Source: Pandoraea anapnoica (GTDB lineage: Bacteria; Pseudomonadota; Gammaproteobacteria; Burkholderiales; Burkholderiaceae). Taken from it: a stretch of DNA of 64,000 nt. A model generated the notes under the pieces. The model was given only the letters and a program-made list of their open reading frames with translations. It made no database searches and was not told where the DNA came from. Both the position numbers and the translations under genes were made by a program. The stretch lies in NCBI RefSeq assembly GCF_902459765.1, contig NZ_CABPSP010000013.1, positions 173,914 through 237,913 on the forward strand. Direction: 5' to 3'. Below are positions 33,935-42,556 of this stretch, piece after piece (the stretch's first letter is position 1; every line of letters begins with the position of its first letter).

Positions 33935-34537
33935 ATGAATCGCCTAAATACAACGACTGTCGGTTCTGCGCCCGTGCCTGCGCAGATGTTCCCTCTGCGG
34001 CCATGTCATCGCAACCAACGGTTCGGGACGGATCTTCGCGTCGCCAGGCTCGCACCCGCTGGCGGACTTCGCGCGGCGACAATCCCGCAGGCGGTGTTCG
34101 TCGGACCGGGCAGCGCTCCGCGCCGTTTGGCCATGCTCTCGGCAAGGCGGACGAACGAACCGGCAGCACCAGAGCCCGCCGTCGACTTCATGTTCTTCCG
34201 TGAGCCGTTGAAAGCCAATGCCGCGCTGCTCGAGAAGTGGGCTGTAGCGGCGAAGGCCGGAAGCGCCTCCGAAGCGTGGTCCGCGTTCGTCGGCGACATC
34301 AGCGAACGGTTCTTCAAGGGCAGCCGCAAGCAGCGCGTGATGGATGCGCTGATCCTGAGCCTCGATGTCCTGCCGCCGCGGCATCGAGCCGATGCCCTTG
34401 CGTGTCTTCTTGCTGATGGTCAGGAGGGCATCGCCGCCGTCGAAGAGTTTTGGGAGTACGTCGGGATGAAGCGCATTCCCGACGTCGACCGGGCACGTGT
34501 GGCGGCGTTACTACTTCACTACGCAATCGGCGAGTAA
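33935..34537 (+). CDS. hypothetical protein, paralogue of the 31061 gene
   Basis: A 200-residue protein of unknown family with a helical C-terminal half similar to that of the protein at 31061 (see that entry for matched blocks). The N-terminal 75 residues are different: rich in Arg, Ala and Pro, probably disordered, with no signal peptide. A GAAAGAGG ribosome site precedes ATG 33935. The pair of distant paralogues in one 3.5-kb stretch, both with variable disordered starts and one conserved helical domain, suggests a small family that diversifies at its N-terminus. The function is unknown; an exported effector or a regulator of a partner are both possible. The downstream gene is convergent. 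Confidence 0.72.
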   Translation: MNRLNTTTVGSAPVPAQMFPLRPCHRNQRFGTDLRVARLAPAGGLRAATIPQAVFVGPGSAPRRLAMLSARRTNEPAAPEPAVDFMFFREPLKANAALLEKWAVAAKAGSASEAWSAFVGDISERFFKGSRKQRVMDALILSLDVLPPRHRADALACLLADGQEGIAAVEEFWEYVGMKRIPDVDRARVAALLLHYAIGE

Positions 34538-34599
34538 CGTCGGCGTCACATCGCGCTGCGCGAGTGAGCCGTCGACGGCGCAATGGACGCCGCCACGGC

Positions 34600-34881
34600 T
34601 TACGCCTTCGGCGCTTCGGTCTTGTCCTCATCCTTCGCCGCCTGCGCCACCGGCCCCGGCAGTCCCGTGATCTTCGGCACGCATTCGCGATGGAACCACA
34701 CGAGGTTCACCGGCTCGCCTGCGAGCAGACGCTTGACCGGCGGTACGACCTGTTCGCCGATCAGCATCCCGAGCAGGCCGATGAGCGCTACCGCAGGCGG
34801 TGCCGGTGAGCGAACGCCCAGCCCGCCGTAGATGATGCCGACAAGAACGCCCACGGCAAGCGAAACGAGATAGAGCTTCAT
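34600..34881 (-). CDS. XapX-domain (DUF1427) small membrane protein
   Basis: A 93-residue protein with two hydrophobic helices in the XapX pattern: MKLYLVSLAVGVLVGIIYGG, then VRSPAPPAVALIGLLGM with IGEQVVP. The ATG at 34881 is chosen over an upstream start because it has GGAG at the right distance and gives the family's standard N-terminus. The tail after about residue 70 (KDEDKTEAPKA) is charged. The function of XapX proteins is unknown; they occur beside DoxX and amidohydrolase genes, as here. Its start overlaps the stop of the DoxX gene by 4 bp. Confidence 0.9.
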   Translation of the reverse strand: MKLYLVSLAVGVLVGIIYGGLGVRSPAPPAVALIGLLGMLIGEQVVPPVKRLLAGEPVNLVWFHRECVPKITGLPGPVAQAAKDEDKTEAPKA

Positions 34882-35330
34882 GATTGACTCCGCGCAGCGC
34901 GCGTTCTGAGGTCGTACCACGCCACGGCGATAAAGCCGCCGACGAGTCCGAGGTGTTCGAAGAAACTATTGGCGAGCATCGTGCGGGCGTCCGGCGGGGC
35001 GGACCAGAAGCGATTGGCCAGGAACGTGGCGGCCAGCGTGAATGCCGCCAGCGCCAACGCACCCAGCCATCGCCCCTTGCCCGTCAGGATCATGAGCGAC
35101 GCGCCGATTTCAAGCACGATGACGGCAACCGCCATCGGCGCTGCTGGCGACAGTCCGAAGTGCTGCATTTCGGCAATGGCGCCGGAGAAATCCAGCGCCT
35201 TGTCGATGCCGCCTTGCAGATAGGCGCTGCAAAGTAGCAACAGCGCAAGCCAGTAAGCCCAGCCCGGTAGCAAAGACGTCTTGCGTGCCATTGACGAGGA
35301 AGGATCGGAGGACGGCAGCAGCGTGGCCAT
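34878..35330 (-). CDS. DoxX-family membrane protein
   Basis: A 150-residue inner-membrane protein with four hydrophobic segments (WAYWLALLLLCSAYLQGGIDK; AAPMAVAVIVLEIGASLMIL; GALALAAFTLAATFL; LGLVGGFIAVAW). Y-x-x-GGIDK with a following F-x-G is typical of DoxX. The frame is open much further upstream, but ATG 35330, with GAGGT before it, gives the usual size. DoxX proteins take part in thiol and redox homeostasis in some bacteria. It lies 37 bp after the amidohydrolase gene, in the order amidohydrolase-DoxX-XapX. Confidence 0.9.
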   Translation of the reverse strand: MATLLPSSDPSSSMARKTSLLPGWAYWLALLLLCSAYLQGGIDKALDFSGAIAEMQHFGLSPAAPMAVAVIVLEIGASLMILTGKGRWLGALALAAFTLAATFLANRFWSAPPDARTMLANSFFEHLGLVGGFIAVAWYDLRTRAARSQS

Positions 35331-35367
35331 GACGGACCTCAACAGTGAGTAGCTAACGGTATGGCGT

Positions 35368-37221
35368 TCAGAACGCCCAGCACGAACAGCCGAGCGCGCC
35401 CCAGAACCCGCTCTCATCCGACGCAGGGACATTCGACGACCAAGCCTTCGCGTGCGCATGGCCGTGCACGCCGCACGACGTCGCACACGCGCAACTCACG
35501 CTCACGTTAAGCACATTAGGTTGTCGCGGCTGATACCCCACGCCGTGTCGCGCGGGCGACCAGTCAGGCATCGCAGGTGGCAGTGCCGGTGCATAGCTAC
35601 CGAAGTCGCCGTCGCCATACACGACCTTGCCGCCCAACATCGTGAGCACCGACGTGATGTCCTGAATCTCGTCTTCCGGCACGCTGAAGTAGTCCTCCGA
35701 GAGCACGGCCAGATCGGCGAGCTGTCCGACCTTGATCTGCCCCTTCTTGCCGACTTCGGACGAGAACCACGTGTTCGCTTCTGTCCACAGACGCAGCGCT
35801 TCGTCGCGGTCGAGCAGACTGCCCGGGGCCGCCATGCGCAGCCCGCCGACGGTCTTACCCGTCACAAGCCAGTACAGCGACACCCACGGGTTGTACGACG
35901 CGACGCGCGTCGCATCCGTACCCGCACCGACCTTCACGCCGCGCTCCAGCATGCGACGCACCGGCGGTGTCGCCTCGGCAGCCTTCGCACCGTAGCGCTC
36001 CACGAAGTACTCGCCCTGATACGCCATGCGGTGCTGTACGGCGATGCCGCCCCCGAGTGCCGCAATGCGATCGATATTGCGGTCGCTGATCGTCTCGGCG
36101 TGATCGAAGAACCAGTGCAGGCCGTCGAACGGGATGTCCTTCGCGACCTTCTCGTAGACATCGAGTGCGCGCGAGATCGTCTCGTCGTACGTGGCATGCA
36201 GACGCCACGGCCAGCGGTTCTCTGCAAGCAATCGCACCACCGGTTCGAGATCGCCTTCCATCGATGGCGGCATCTCCGGCCGCTCGACACGGAAGTCCTC
36301 GAAGTCGGCTGCCGTGTATACGAGCATTTCACCCGCACCGTTGTGACGATAAAGATCGTCGCCTTGCCCCGGGCTGACTTGCTTGACCCACTGGCTGAAG
36401 TCCGCGAGTTCGGCCTTCGGCTTCTGCGTGAACAGGTTGTACGCGAGGCGCACTGTCAACTGCCCTTCGCGGTGCAGTTCCTCAATGATGCTGTAGTCCT
36501 CGGGGTAATTCTGGAAACCGCCGCCCGCGTCGATGACGCCTGTCACGCCGAGCCGGTTCACCTCGCGCATGAAGTGGCGCGTGGAGTTCTTTTGATACTC
36601 CGGCGGGAGCTTCGGCCCTTTGGCAAGCGTCGCATAGAGAATGGTCGCGTTCGGCTTGGCGAGCAGCAGGCCGGTCGGGTTACCCGACGCATCACGCACG
36701 ATCTCGCCGCCCGGCGGATTCGGCGTGTCCTTCGTATAACCGACGGTGCGCAACGCCGCAGCGTTCAGGATCGCGCGGTCGTACAGATGCAGGATGAACA
36801 CCGGCGTGTCGGGCGCGACGGCGTTCAGCTCGTCGATGGTCGGCAAGCGCTTCTCCGCGAACTGGTGCTCGGTGAAGCCCCCGACCACGCGCACCCATTG
36901 CGGCGCGGGCGTGCGGTCGACCTGCGCTTTAAGCATGCGCATGGCGTCCGCCAGCGAGCGCACGCCGTCCCAGCGAAGCTCCATGTTGTAGTTCAGGCCA
37001 CCACGAATGATGTGCATGTGGCTGTCGATCAGCCCCGGAATCACACGTCGGCCCTTAAGGTCGATGACCTGCGTGCCATTGTCGGCCAAACGCATGATGT
37101 CGTCGCGCGTGCCTACGGCAGTGAAGGTGCCGCCGGTGAGCGCGACGGCGTCAGCCTGCGGGTTCGCACGGTCGAGCGTGGTGAACTTGCCATTGACCAG
37201 AATGAGGTCGGGATTTGACAT
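35368..37221 (-). CDS. YtcJ-like amidohydrolase with cysteine-rich tail
   Basis: A 617-residue metal-dependent amidohydrolase of the YtcJ type. The ATG at 37221 has GGAG upstream and gives the standard start SNPDLILVNGKFTTLDRA. The first metal site is DSHMHIIRGG after VIPGLI; HWFFDHAETIS and VGAGTDATRVASYNPW supply later ligands. The family hydrolyses amide or formamide bonds of small compounds; the substrate is unknown. The C-terminus carries an unusual tail after about residue 570 with clustered cysteines (SCACATSC and GCSCWAF) and His residues, which looks like an added metal-binding or oxidation-sensitive element. There is no signal peptide. It is the first gene of a unit with DoxX and XapX. 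Confidence 0.9.
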   Translation of the reverse strand: MSNPDLILVNGKFTTLDRANPQADAVALTGGTFTAVGTRDDIMRLADNGTQVIDLKGRRVIPGLIDSHMHIIRGGLNYNMELRWDGVRSLADAMRMLKAQVDRTPAPQWVRVVGGFTEHQFAEKRLPTIDELNAVAPDTPVFILHLYDRAILNAAALRTVGYTKDTPNPPGGEIVRDASGNPTGLLLAKPNATILYATLAKGPKLPPEYQKNSTRHFMREVNRLGVTGVIDAGGGFQNYPEDYSIIEELHREGQLTVRLAYNLFTQKPKAELADFSQWVKQVSPGQGDDLYRHNGAGEMLVYTAADFEDFRVERPEMPPSMEGDLEPVVRLLAENRWPWRLHATYDETISRALDVYEKVAKDIPFDGLHWFFDHAETISDRNIDRIAALGGGIAVQHRMAYQGEYFVERYGAKAAEATPPVRRMLERGVKVGAGTDATRVASYNPWVSLYWLVTGKTVGGLRMAAPGSLLDRDEALRLWTEANTWFSSEVGKKGQIKVGQLADLAVLSEDYFSVPEDEIQDITSVLTMLGGKVVYGDGDFGSYAPALPPAMPDWSPARHGVGYQPRQPNVLNVSVSCACATSCGVHGHAHAKAWSSNVPASDESGFWGALGCSCWAF

Positions 37222-37456
37222 GGGAGGCTCCGGTGGGAAGTCAGCGGACGTTTCTTGCCGCTCATGGACGCCACCGACACGGCCCGGAAGGCCGCCGGAG
37301 CGCCACGAACGACGGTCCATGAGCGTATGCCGACTCCTGTCGCCTCACTATCGTCTTTTCGTATTAGCGCCCAAACCCGCGCCGGGCGGTCCCCTGCCAT
37401 CGACGGCCAACCGTCAAACCGCAAAAATGCCAGCACGTTCGTGCTTTTTTATGGTT

Positions 37457-37483
37457 TTGAACGTCACATGACTGACGTATACT
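37457..37483 (+). promoter_or_regulatory. candidate promoter with internal ACGTCA/TGACGT inverted repeat
   Basis: TTGAAC (37457-37462) and TATACT (37478-37483) resemble -35 and -10 boxes with a short 15-bp spacer. A perfect inverted repeat (37461-37466 and 37473-37478, 6-bp spacing) lies exactly between them, so a repressor or the downstream regulator itself could bind there. It is 32 bp before the regulator's start codon, in the region divergent from the amidohydrolase unit. Confidence 0.45.
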
Positions 37484-37514
37484 CAGGCTCACTAAATCAA
37501 TACATCGCCCCTGC

Positions 37515-38195
37515 ATGGACGCGCTTCCGGACAGCGACATCGCGACCGTCTACGTCGTGGCCCACGACCCGGCGGAGAACGACACGCTTTGTGCACAACT
37601 GATCGACGCTGGCCTGCGGGCGCGCGGCTTTACCGGCGCGGCCGCATTTCTTGCCAGTGAGCGCAGTGCCGGACCGGCGTGCGTTGTACTGGACGCCGAT
37701 CTCGACACGCCCGGCGGCGGCCTCGTGCTTCAGGACACCCTCACCGATTTGCAAGACCCGATTCCCGTTGTGCTCATCACCGACCGGGCCGATGTGACGA
37801 CCAGCGTACGTGGCTTGAAAGCGGGCGCGGTCGATTACCTGACCCAGCCGATGCCGGAGGGCGTGCTACTCAGCGCGGTGGGCGCGGCGCTTGCGCTCGA
37901 CCGGCAACGTCTCGGACGCGAGCGGGCGAGTACCGACGTGATCGAGCGTGCACAGCGGCTCTCGCAAAGGGAGCGCGAAGTCATGGCGCTCGTGGCGGCA
38001 GGGCGGATGAACAAGCACATTGCCGACGAACTCGGCATCAGCGAAGTCACCGTCAAGATCCATCGCGGGAATGCGATGCGCAAGATGGAAGCGCGCTCGT
38101 TTGCCGATCTCGTGATCATGGCACACAAGCTCGGCATGACGTCGCCCGCGCTGTATCACGGCGGGATCGGACGCAATAGGCGAGAGCTGGCCTGA
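37515..38195 (+). CDS. FixJ/LuxR-type response regulator with degenerate receiver domain
   Basis: A 226-residue regulator: an N-terminal receiver domain (1-125) and a C-terminal LuxR helix-turn-helix (about 148-210; LSQREREVMALVAAGRMNKH, then ISEVTVKIHRG). The phospho-acceptor Asp60 is present (VVLDADL). In the acidic pocket, where two or three acids are usual, only Asp18 remains (VVAHDPAEN), and the invariant lysine is Gln111 (DYLTQPM). The domain may therefore not be controlled by classical phosphorylation. No histidine kinase is adjacent. It points away from the amidohydrolase unit, which is its most likely target, and ends at a good terminator. Confidence 0.92.
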   Translation: MDALPDSDIATVYVVAHDPAENDTLCAQLIDAGLRARGFTGAAAFLASERSAGPACVVLDADLDTPGGGLVLQDTLTDLQDPIPVVLITDRADVTTSVRGLKAGAVDYLTQPMPEGVLLSAVGAALALDRQRLGRERASTDVIERAQRLSQREREVMALVAAGRMNKHIADELGISEVTVKIHRGNAMRKMEARSFADLVIMAHKLGMTSPALYHGGIGRNRRELA

Positions 38196-38216
38196 GATCA
38201 ACCGACACTCACTGAC

Positions 38217-38249
38217 AATGCGCCACCCACACGGGGGGCGCATTTTTTT
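38217..38249 (+). terminator. rho-independent terminator
   Basis: Arms AATGCGCC (38217-38224) and GGCGCATT (38237-38244) are followed by an unbroken T-run to 38249. It lies 21 bases after the response-regulator stop. Confidence 0.85.
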
Positions 38250-38264
38250 CGTTTGCGCAGTGCC

Positions 38265-38663
38265 TCAGCGGCCGGGCGTCACGATGGGCGCAGACGGCGG
38301 CGGTGCTGGCGGGCGCTGCGGCGTGGCCGAGTTACCGAAGCTGTTTCCCATTCGTTGAGACGTTGCGCTCCAGTTGAACTGTCCGCCGATCTGATTACCA
38401 GGTTTGTTGGCGATATCTTCCGATTCCAGTCCCGGCGCGCGGCCCGAACCCGGCGCCGACGCCGGCTGCAACTGATTCGTCAGACAGTCATAGGACGGCG
38501 AACGTTGACCGTTCACCTCGACGTCTACGCAGCCTGCCCGAGATGCCGGTGCCGCGCTGCCCACGCGCGGGGCGTCATCGGCCGCTGCGGCGAGCTGCGA
38601 CACCGCGTTCAGCAACACCGTTGCTGTGATCGTCACGGCGAGTTTGCCCATTCGATTTTTCAT
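38265..38663 (-). CDS. hypothetical exported protein
   Basis: A 132-residue protein with a clear signal peptide (MKNRMGKLAVTITATVLLNA, cleavage near LAAAADD). The start at 38663 is supported by a GGGGGT box just upstream. The mature part has one cysteine pair (GCVDVEVNGQRSPSYDCLTN), which could form a disulfide, and then a low-complexity Asn/Ser/Gly/Pro-rich tail ending PPAPPPSAPIVTPGR. A proline-rich tail is compatible with a location near the outer membrane or cell wall. No family is recognised. It is convergent with the response regulator and divergent from the secretion locus. Confidence 0.75.
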   Translation of the reverse strand: MKNRMGKLAVTITATVLLNAVSQLAAAADDAPRVGSAAPASRAGCVDVEVNGQRSPSYDCLTNQLQPASAPGSGRAPGLESEDIANKPGNQIGGQFNWSATSQRMGNSFGNSATPQRPPAPPPSAPIVTPGR

Positions 38664-38997
38664 CTGACCCCCAACGTCTGTGCTGCTGCGCTGCCTCGTC
38701 ATCGCACGTCTCCCCGTCAAAAACAATAGTCATCCGTCAGGACTCCGACCGAACAAGCACGGGGCAAGCATACGTCAGCCTGCGCGTTTTTAGAGAAAGA
38801 TGAATTTCTCGTGACAAACGTTAGTTGCCCATCGGCTCACCCGTCTAGGTATCCGTATTCGAGAGAAATGTCGACACGGATTGCGTGCGGCCGGGCGAAC
38901 CCTGAGGCGTCAGGAATGCGTCTTGGGTAAGCGCCAGGCCACCGGGGGCACTGCATCGGGCAGGGCCGCGTCGACCTAACAAGTCAGAGTCTTCTAT
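38664..38997. promoter_or_regulatory. 334-bp region upstream of the two-partner secretion locus
   Basis: No gene is supported here. The stretch should hold the promoter of the tpsB operon (rightward) and that of the small exported protein (leftward). An AT-richer block around 38780-38825 contains, on the minus strand of 38801-38816, a 16-mer matching the upstream region of the giant tpsA gene at 14 of 16 positions (TGTCACGAGAAATTCA). Confidence 0.45.
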
Positions 38998-40683
38998 ATG
39001 CGTTTGATGAAAACGAACCGGCCGTGGCTGCGCTGGGCGGCAGTGTGCGCAGTCACGTTGGGGGGAACTGTTCATGGCGTTGCGATTGCTCAGCAAACCG
39101 AAGCAGCACAACCGGACCCATCGCCTGCGGTAGTGCCGCAGACAGGCGTACCTGCGGTCGATAGCGCGAAGGAGAAAACCGCCGACGCGCACAAGCAAGT
39201 GAACATCAACGAGTACATCGTGCGCGGTAACACCGTGCTCGACATCCGCACCATCGAGAAGGCTGTCACGCCTTATCTGGGGCCTAACCGCACGCTGGCC
39301 GACATCGAAGCCGCGCGCGACGCATTGCTCGCCGCGTATCAGGCCAGGGGCTATCAGTCGGTGTACGTCGACCTGCCTGAGCAGCAGGTCACGGGCGGCA
39401 TCGTCTATCTGAAGGTGAGCGAGACCAAGCTGGGACGTCTGCGCGTAGTCGGCTCGGAATACCACTCGCCGCGCGAAGTGCGCGAGCGCGTGCCGTCGCT
39501 GGCCGAAGGCAAGGTGCCTGACTTCAACGCCGCGCAGGCGGAGCTCACGGCGCTGAACCGCACCGGCGAGCAGCAGGTCGTGCCGCTGGTGAAGCAGGGT
39601 GCAGTGCCCGGCACGATGGACGTCGACCTCAAGGTGGAAGACACCAACCCGTGGCGCGCCAGCCTCAGCCTGAACAACGACCGCAGCGCCGACACGAAGC
39701 CGCTGCGCATGCTCGCCTCGCTCGGCTACGACAACCTGTGGCAACTGGGCCATCGCGTCTCGATGAGCTTCTTCGGTGCGCCGCAGGACTTCAAGCAGAG
39801 CAAGGTCTGGTCGGGTTCGTATGTCGCCCCGCTGGGCTCGTCGCCCTGGTCGCTCGAACTCAACGGCTATCAGTCGGACAGCAACGTTGCCACGACCGGT
39901 GGCACCACGGTACTCGGCAAGGGTCACGCCGTCGGCGTGAAGACCACGTACACGGTGCCGGACACGGGCAGCTGGTATCACGCCTTCAGCCTGGGCGTGG
40001 ACTTCAAGGACAACACGGAAACCACGCGCTTCGGTAAGGCCGGCGACGTGGTTCCGCTCAAGTACGCCCCGATCACCATCAGCTACAGCGGCTTCTATCA
40101 GAACGAGAGCTTTCAAGCCGGTCTGAACACGTCCATCACGACTGGCATGTCGAGCTTCCTCGGCTACGGCAGCAGCCCGGCGCAGTTCGACGCGAAGCGC
40201 TACAAGGCGTCGCCGAGCTTCACGGTGCTGCGCGCCGATGCGAACGGCACGTACACGGTTGGCGGCGGATGGCAGTTGGCCGCGCGCGTAGCCACGCAGA
40301 TGACTGACTCACCGCTGGTCTCGAACGAACAGATTGCCGGGGGTGGCATGAACTCGGTGCGCGGTTATCTCTCGGCGGAAGCCACGGGCGATTACGGCGT
40401 GGTCGGCTCGATCGAATGGCGCACGCCGCCGATTCCGTTGCTCGGCCCGGTCGTCTCGAACTGGCGCGCGTATGCGTTCTTCGACGGAGCGCGTCTGGGC
40501 TTGCGCGATGCGCTGCCGGAGCAGACCTCGACGTACTCGCTCGCGTCGCTCGGTGTGGGCACGTCGCTGCGCCTTACGTCGCATGTGACGGGGCGCTTCG
40601 ATGCCGCCTGGCCGCTGACGAACGGCCCGCGTACCGAACGCTACCAACCGCGCTTCAACTTCAGCGTGACGGCGACTTACTGA
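38998..40683 (+). CDS. TpsB outer-membrane transporter (ShlB/FhaC/HecB family)
   Basis: A 561-residue two-partner-secretion transporter. A signal peptide (about residues 1-32) is followed by a linker, a POTRA region (NINEYIVRGNTVLDIRTIEK to VYLKVSETKLG, and FNAAQAELTALN) and a 16-stranded barrel from about residue 205. The family motif VRGY is in MNSVRGYLSAE, and the protein ends in FNFSVTATY with a C-terminal aromatic. It is an outer-membrane pore that recognises the TPS domain of its partner in the periplasm and secretes it. The natural partner is the giant gene at 49947, although ten genes lie between the two, which is not the usual adjacent arrangement. It is the first gene of the operon. 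Confidence 0.94.
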   Translation: MRLMKTNRPWLRWAAVCAVTLGGTVHGVAIAQQTEAAQPDPSPAVVPQTGVPAVDSAKEKTADAHKQVNINEYIVRGNTVLDIRTIEKAVTPYLGPNRTLADIEAARDALLAAYQARGYQSVYVDLPEQQVTGGIVYLKVSETKLGRLRVVGSEYHSPREVRERVPSLAEGKVPDFNAAQAELTALNRTGEQQVVPLVKQGAVPGTMDVDLKVEDTNPWRASLSLNNDRSADTKPLRMLASLGYDNLWQLGHRVSMSFFGAPQDFKQSKVWSGSYVAPLGSSPWSLELNGYQSDSNVATTGGTTVLGKGHAVGVKTTYTVPDTGSWYHAFSLGVDFKDNTETTRFGKAGDVVPLKYAPITISYSGFYQNESFQAGLNTSITTGMSSFLGYGSSPAQFDAKRYKASPSFTVLRADANGTYTVGGGWQLAARVATQMTDSPLVSNEQIAGGGMNSVRGYLSAEATGDYGVVGSIEWRTPPIPLLGPVVSNWRAYAFFDGARLGLRDALPEQTSTYSLASLGVGTSLRLTSHVTGRFDAAWPLTNGPRTERYQPRFNFSVTATY

Positions 40684-40771
40684 TCAACGAACTCAACCAA
40701 ACAACATTTACGACCTGATGCCTGGTGCGCTCACTCGATGCGTCAGGCGGTATACACGGAGAACTACAGCC

Positions 40772-42544
40772 ATGCGACGCATTCTTCCATTCCTGCTTGC
40801 GCTGATCGGCACGCTGATGCCGGTGCTCGCGCACGCCTGGTGGCAACCGGATTGGGCGTACCGCAAGCCGATCACCATCGACGCCGGCCCGCAAGGCGGC
40901 AACATCACGGGCGACGCGGGCCGTGTGCCGATGCTGCTGCGGCTGCATACAGGTAACTTCAGTTTCGAAGGCGTGAACGAGACCGGCGCGGATCTGCGCT
41001 TTGTCGCCGCCGACGACAAGACCGTGCTCAACCACCAGATCGAGCAATTCGATCCGGTGCTCGGCATCGCCCTCGTGTGGGTCGACGTGCCGGCCGTGAC
41101 GGCTGCCAACAAGCAGCAGATCTGGATGTACTACGGCAACCGCAAGGCCCCGGCGGCCGGTAACGGTCAGCGCGTATTCGATCCGGATTACACGGCGGTC
41201 TATCACTTCGGCGAGCCGAACGTGCCTGCCCGCGACACGACCGCTTACGGCAACAACAGCCAGAATCCGGTCGTCACGCTCGACGGCGCGATCATCGGTC
41301 GCGGCATTCAGGCGGGCGCTTCACCGCTCGTGCTGCCTGCTTCGCCGTCGCTGTCCATCGCCGCTGGCAGTAACTTCACGTTCTCGGCATGGGTGCGTCC
41401 GGAGAAGCTCGGTGCGAATGAAGGGATTTATACGCGTCGCGATGGCGGCAGCGATTTGCTCGTGGGTGTCGATCAGGGCGTGCCGTTCGTGCAGGTCGGT
41501 GGTCAGCGCAGCCAGCCGGGCCAGCCGATTCAGGCCGGTCAGTGGTCGCACCTCGCGGTAACGAGCGACGGCAAGACGGTCACGCTGTACGTCGCGGGTC
41601 ATGCGGCCGGTTCGGTCGCCGCAGCACTCCCGGCACTGAATTCGCCGACGATCATCGGTGGCGACGCCGATGGCGTGACGGGTGGTCTGGGCCGCTTCTC
41701 CGGCGCGGTGGACGAAGTGCGTCTGTCGAAGGTGGCACGTCCTACTGCACTGATTCAGACGGATGCCGTCTCGCAAGGCGCCGAATCGCGCCTGATCGCC
41801 TTCGGTCCGGACGAACAGCAAGCGGGCAAGAGTCACTTCGCGTTCATTCTCGCGGCCATGCCGGTCGACGCCTGGGTGGTCGTGGTCGTACTCGGCCTGA
41901 TGGCGCTGGTGTCGTGGGTCATCATGATCACGAAGAGCCGCAGCTACAGCGCGAAGGCGCGCGCCAATACCGTGTTCATGGAGCACTTTCGCCAGGCGTC
42001 GGGCGCGCCGCTCGATCAGATCGCGCGCACCAACCGCGTGCCTGACGACGTGCGCGAACAATCGCCGCTGTGGCGCCTGTACGAAGTCGCGCTCGACGAA
42101 CTGCACCGTCGCCACGAACTCGGCTACGACACGAGCGCTGTCTCCGACGCGACCATCAGCGCCATTCGCGCGTCGATGGACGGCCTGATGGTGCGTGAAG
42201 TCGAAACGATGAGCAAGCGCATGAACTGGCTCTCGACGTCGATCGAAGGCGCGCCGTACGTGGGTCTGTTCGGTACCGTGATCGGGATCATGCTGGTGTT
42301 CGTCGTGGCGGCCATGGCGGGCGCGGTGGACATCAACTCGGTGGCCCCGGGCATGGCCGCAGCACTGCTGTGTACGGCGGCCGGTCTCGGCGTCGCTATC
42401 CCCGCACTGTTTGGCTACAACTGGCTGGTCTCGCGCTCGGACGCTCTGGCGGCCGACATGGCGGTGTTCGTCGACGAGTTCACGACGCGCCTCGCGGAAG
42501 AGCAGGGCGAAGGCCGCCGTCAGCCCGTGCTGCAGCGCGCGTGA
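40772..42544 (+). CDS. ExbB/TolQ-type proton-channel protein with DUF2341 and LamG-like domains
   Basis: A 590-residue fusion protein. ATG 40772 with GGAG upstream is chosen over an earlier in-frame ATG (40718). After a signal peptide ending AHAWW comes a DUF2341 domain (about 25-130; WAYRKPITIDA), then a concanavalin/LamG-like sandwich (about 173-330; SNFTFSAWVRPEKLG, GRFSGAVDEVRLSKVARP). A helix follows at about 367-390, and the MotA/TolQ/ExbB proton-channel region at about 400-585 with helices near 495-517 (GLFGTVIGIMLVFVVAAMAG) and 526-552. ExbB proteins drive TonB-type energisation; the large N-terminal glycan-binding-like module is periplasmic. It is 12 bp before the exbD-type gene. Confidence 0.93.
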   Translation: MRRILPFLLALIGTLMPVLAHAWWQPDWAYRKPITIDAGPQGGNITGDAGRVPMLLRLHTGNFSFEGVNETGADLRFVAADDKTVLNHQIEQFDPVLGIALVWVDVPAVTAANKQQIWMYYGNRKAPAAGNGQRVFDPDYTAVYHFGEPNVPARDTTAYGNNSQNPVVTLDGAIIGRGIQAGASPLVLPASPSLSIAAGSNFTFSAWVRPEKLGANEGIYTRRDGGSDLLVGVDQGVPFVQVGGQRSQPGQPIQAGQWSHLAVTSDGKTVTLYVAGHAAGSVAAALPALNSPTIIGGDADGVTGGLGRFSGAVDEVRLSKVARPTALIQTDAVSQGAESRLIAFGPDEQQAGKSHFAFILAAMPVDAWVVVVVLGLMALVSWVIMITKSRSYSAKARANTVFMEHFRQASGAPLDQIARTNRVPDDVREQSPLWRLYEVALDELHRRHELGYDTSAVSDATISAIRASMDGLMVREVETMSKRMNWLSTSIEGAPYVGLFGTVIGIMLVFVVAAMAGAVDINSVAPGMAAALLCTAAGLGVAIPALFGYNWLVSRSDALAADMAVFVDEFTTRLAEEQGEGRRQPVLQRA

Positions 42545-42556
42545 CGGGGACGAATC

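Noticed and set aside
35452-37218. 588-codon open frame on the plus strand
   Set aside because: Entirely antisense to the amidohydrolase gene, which has clear catalytic motifs.
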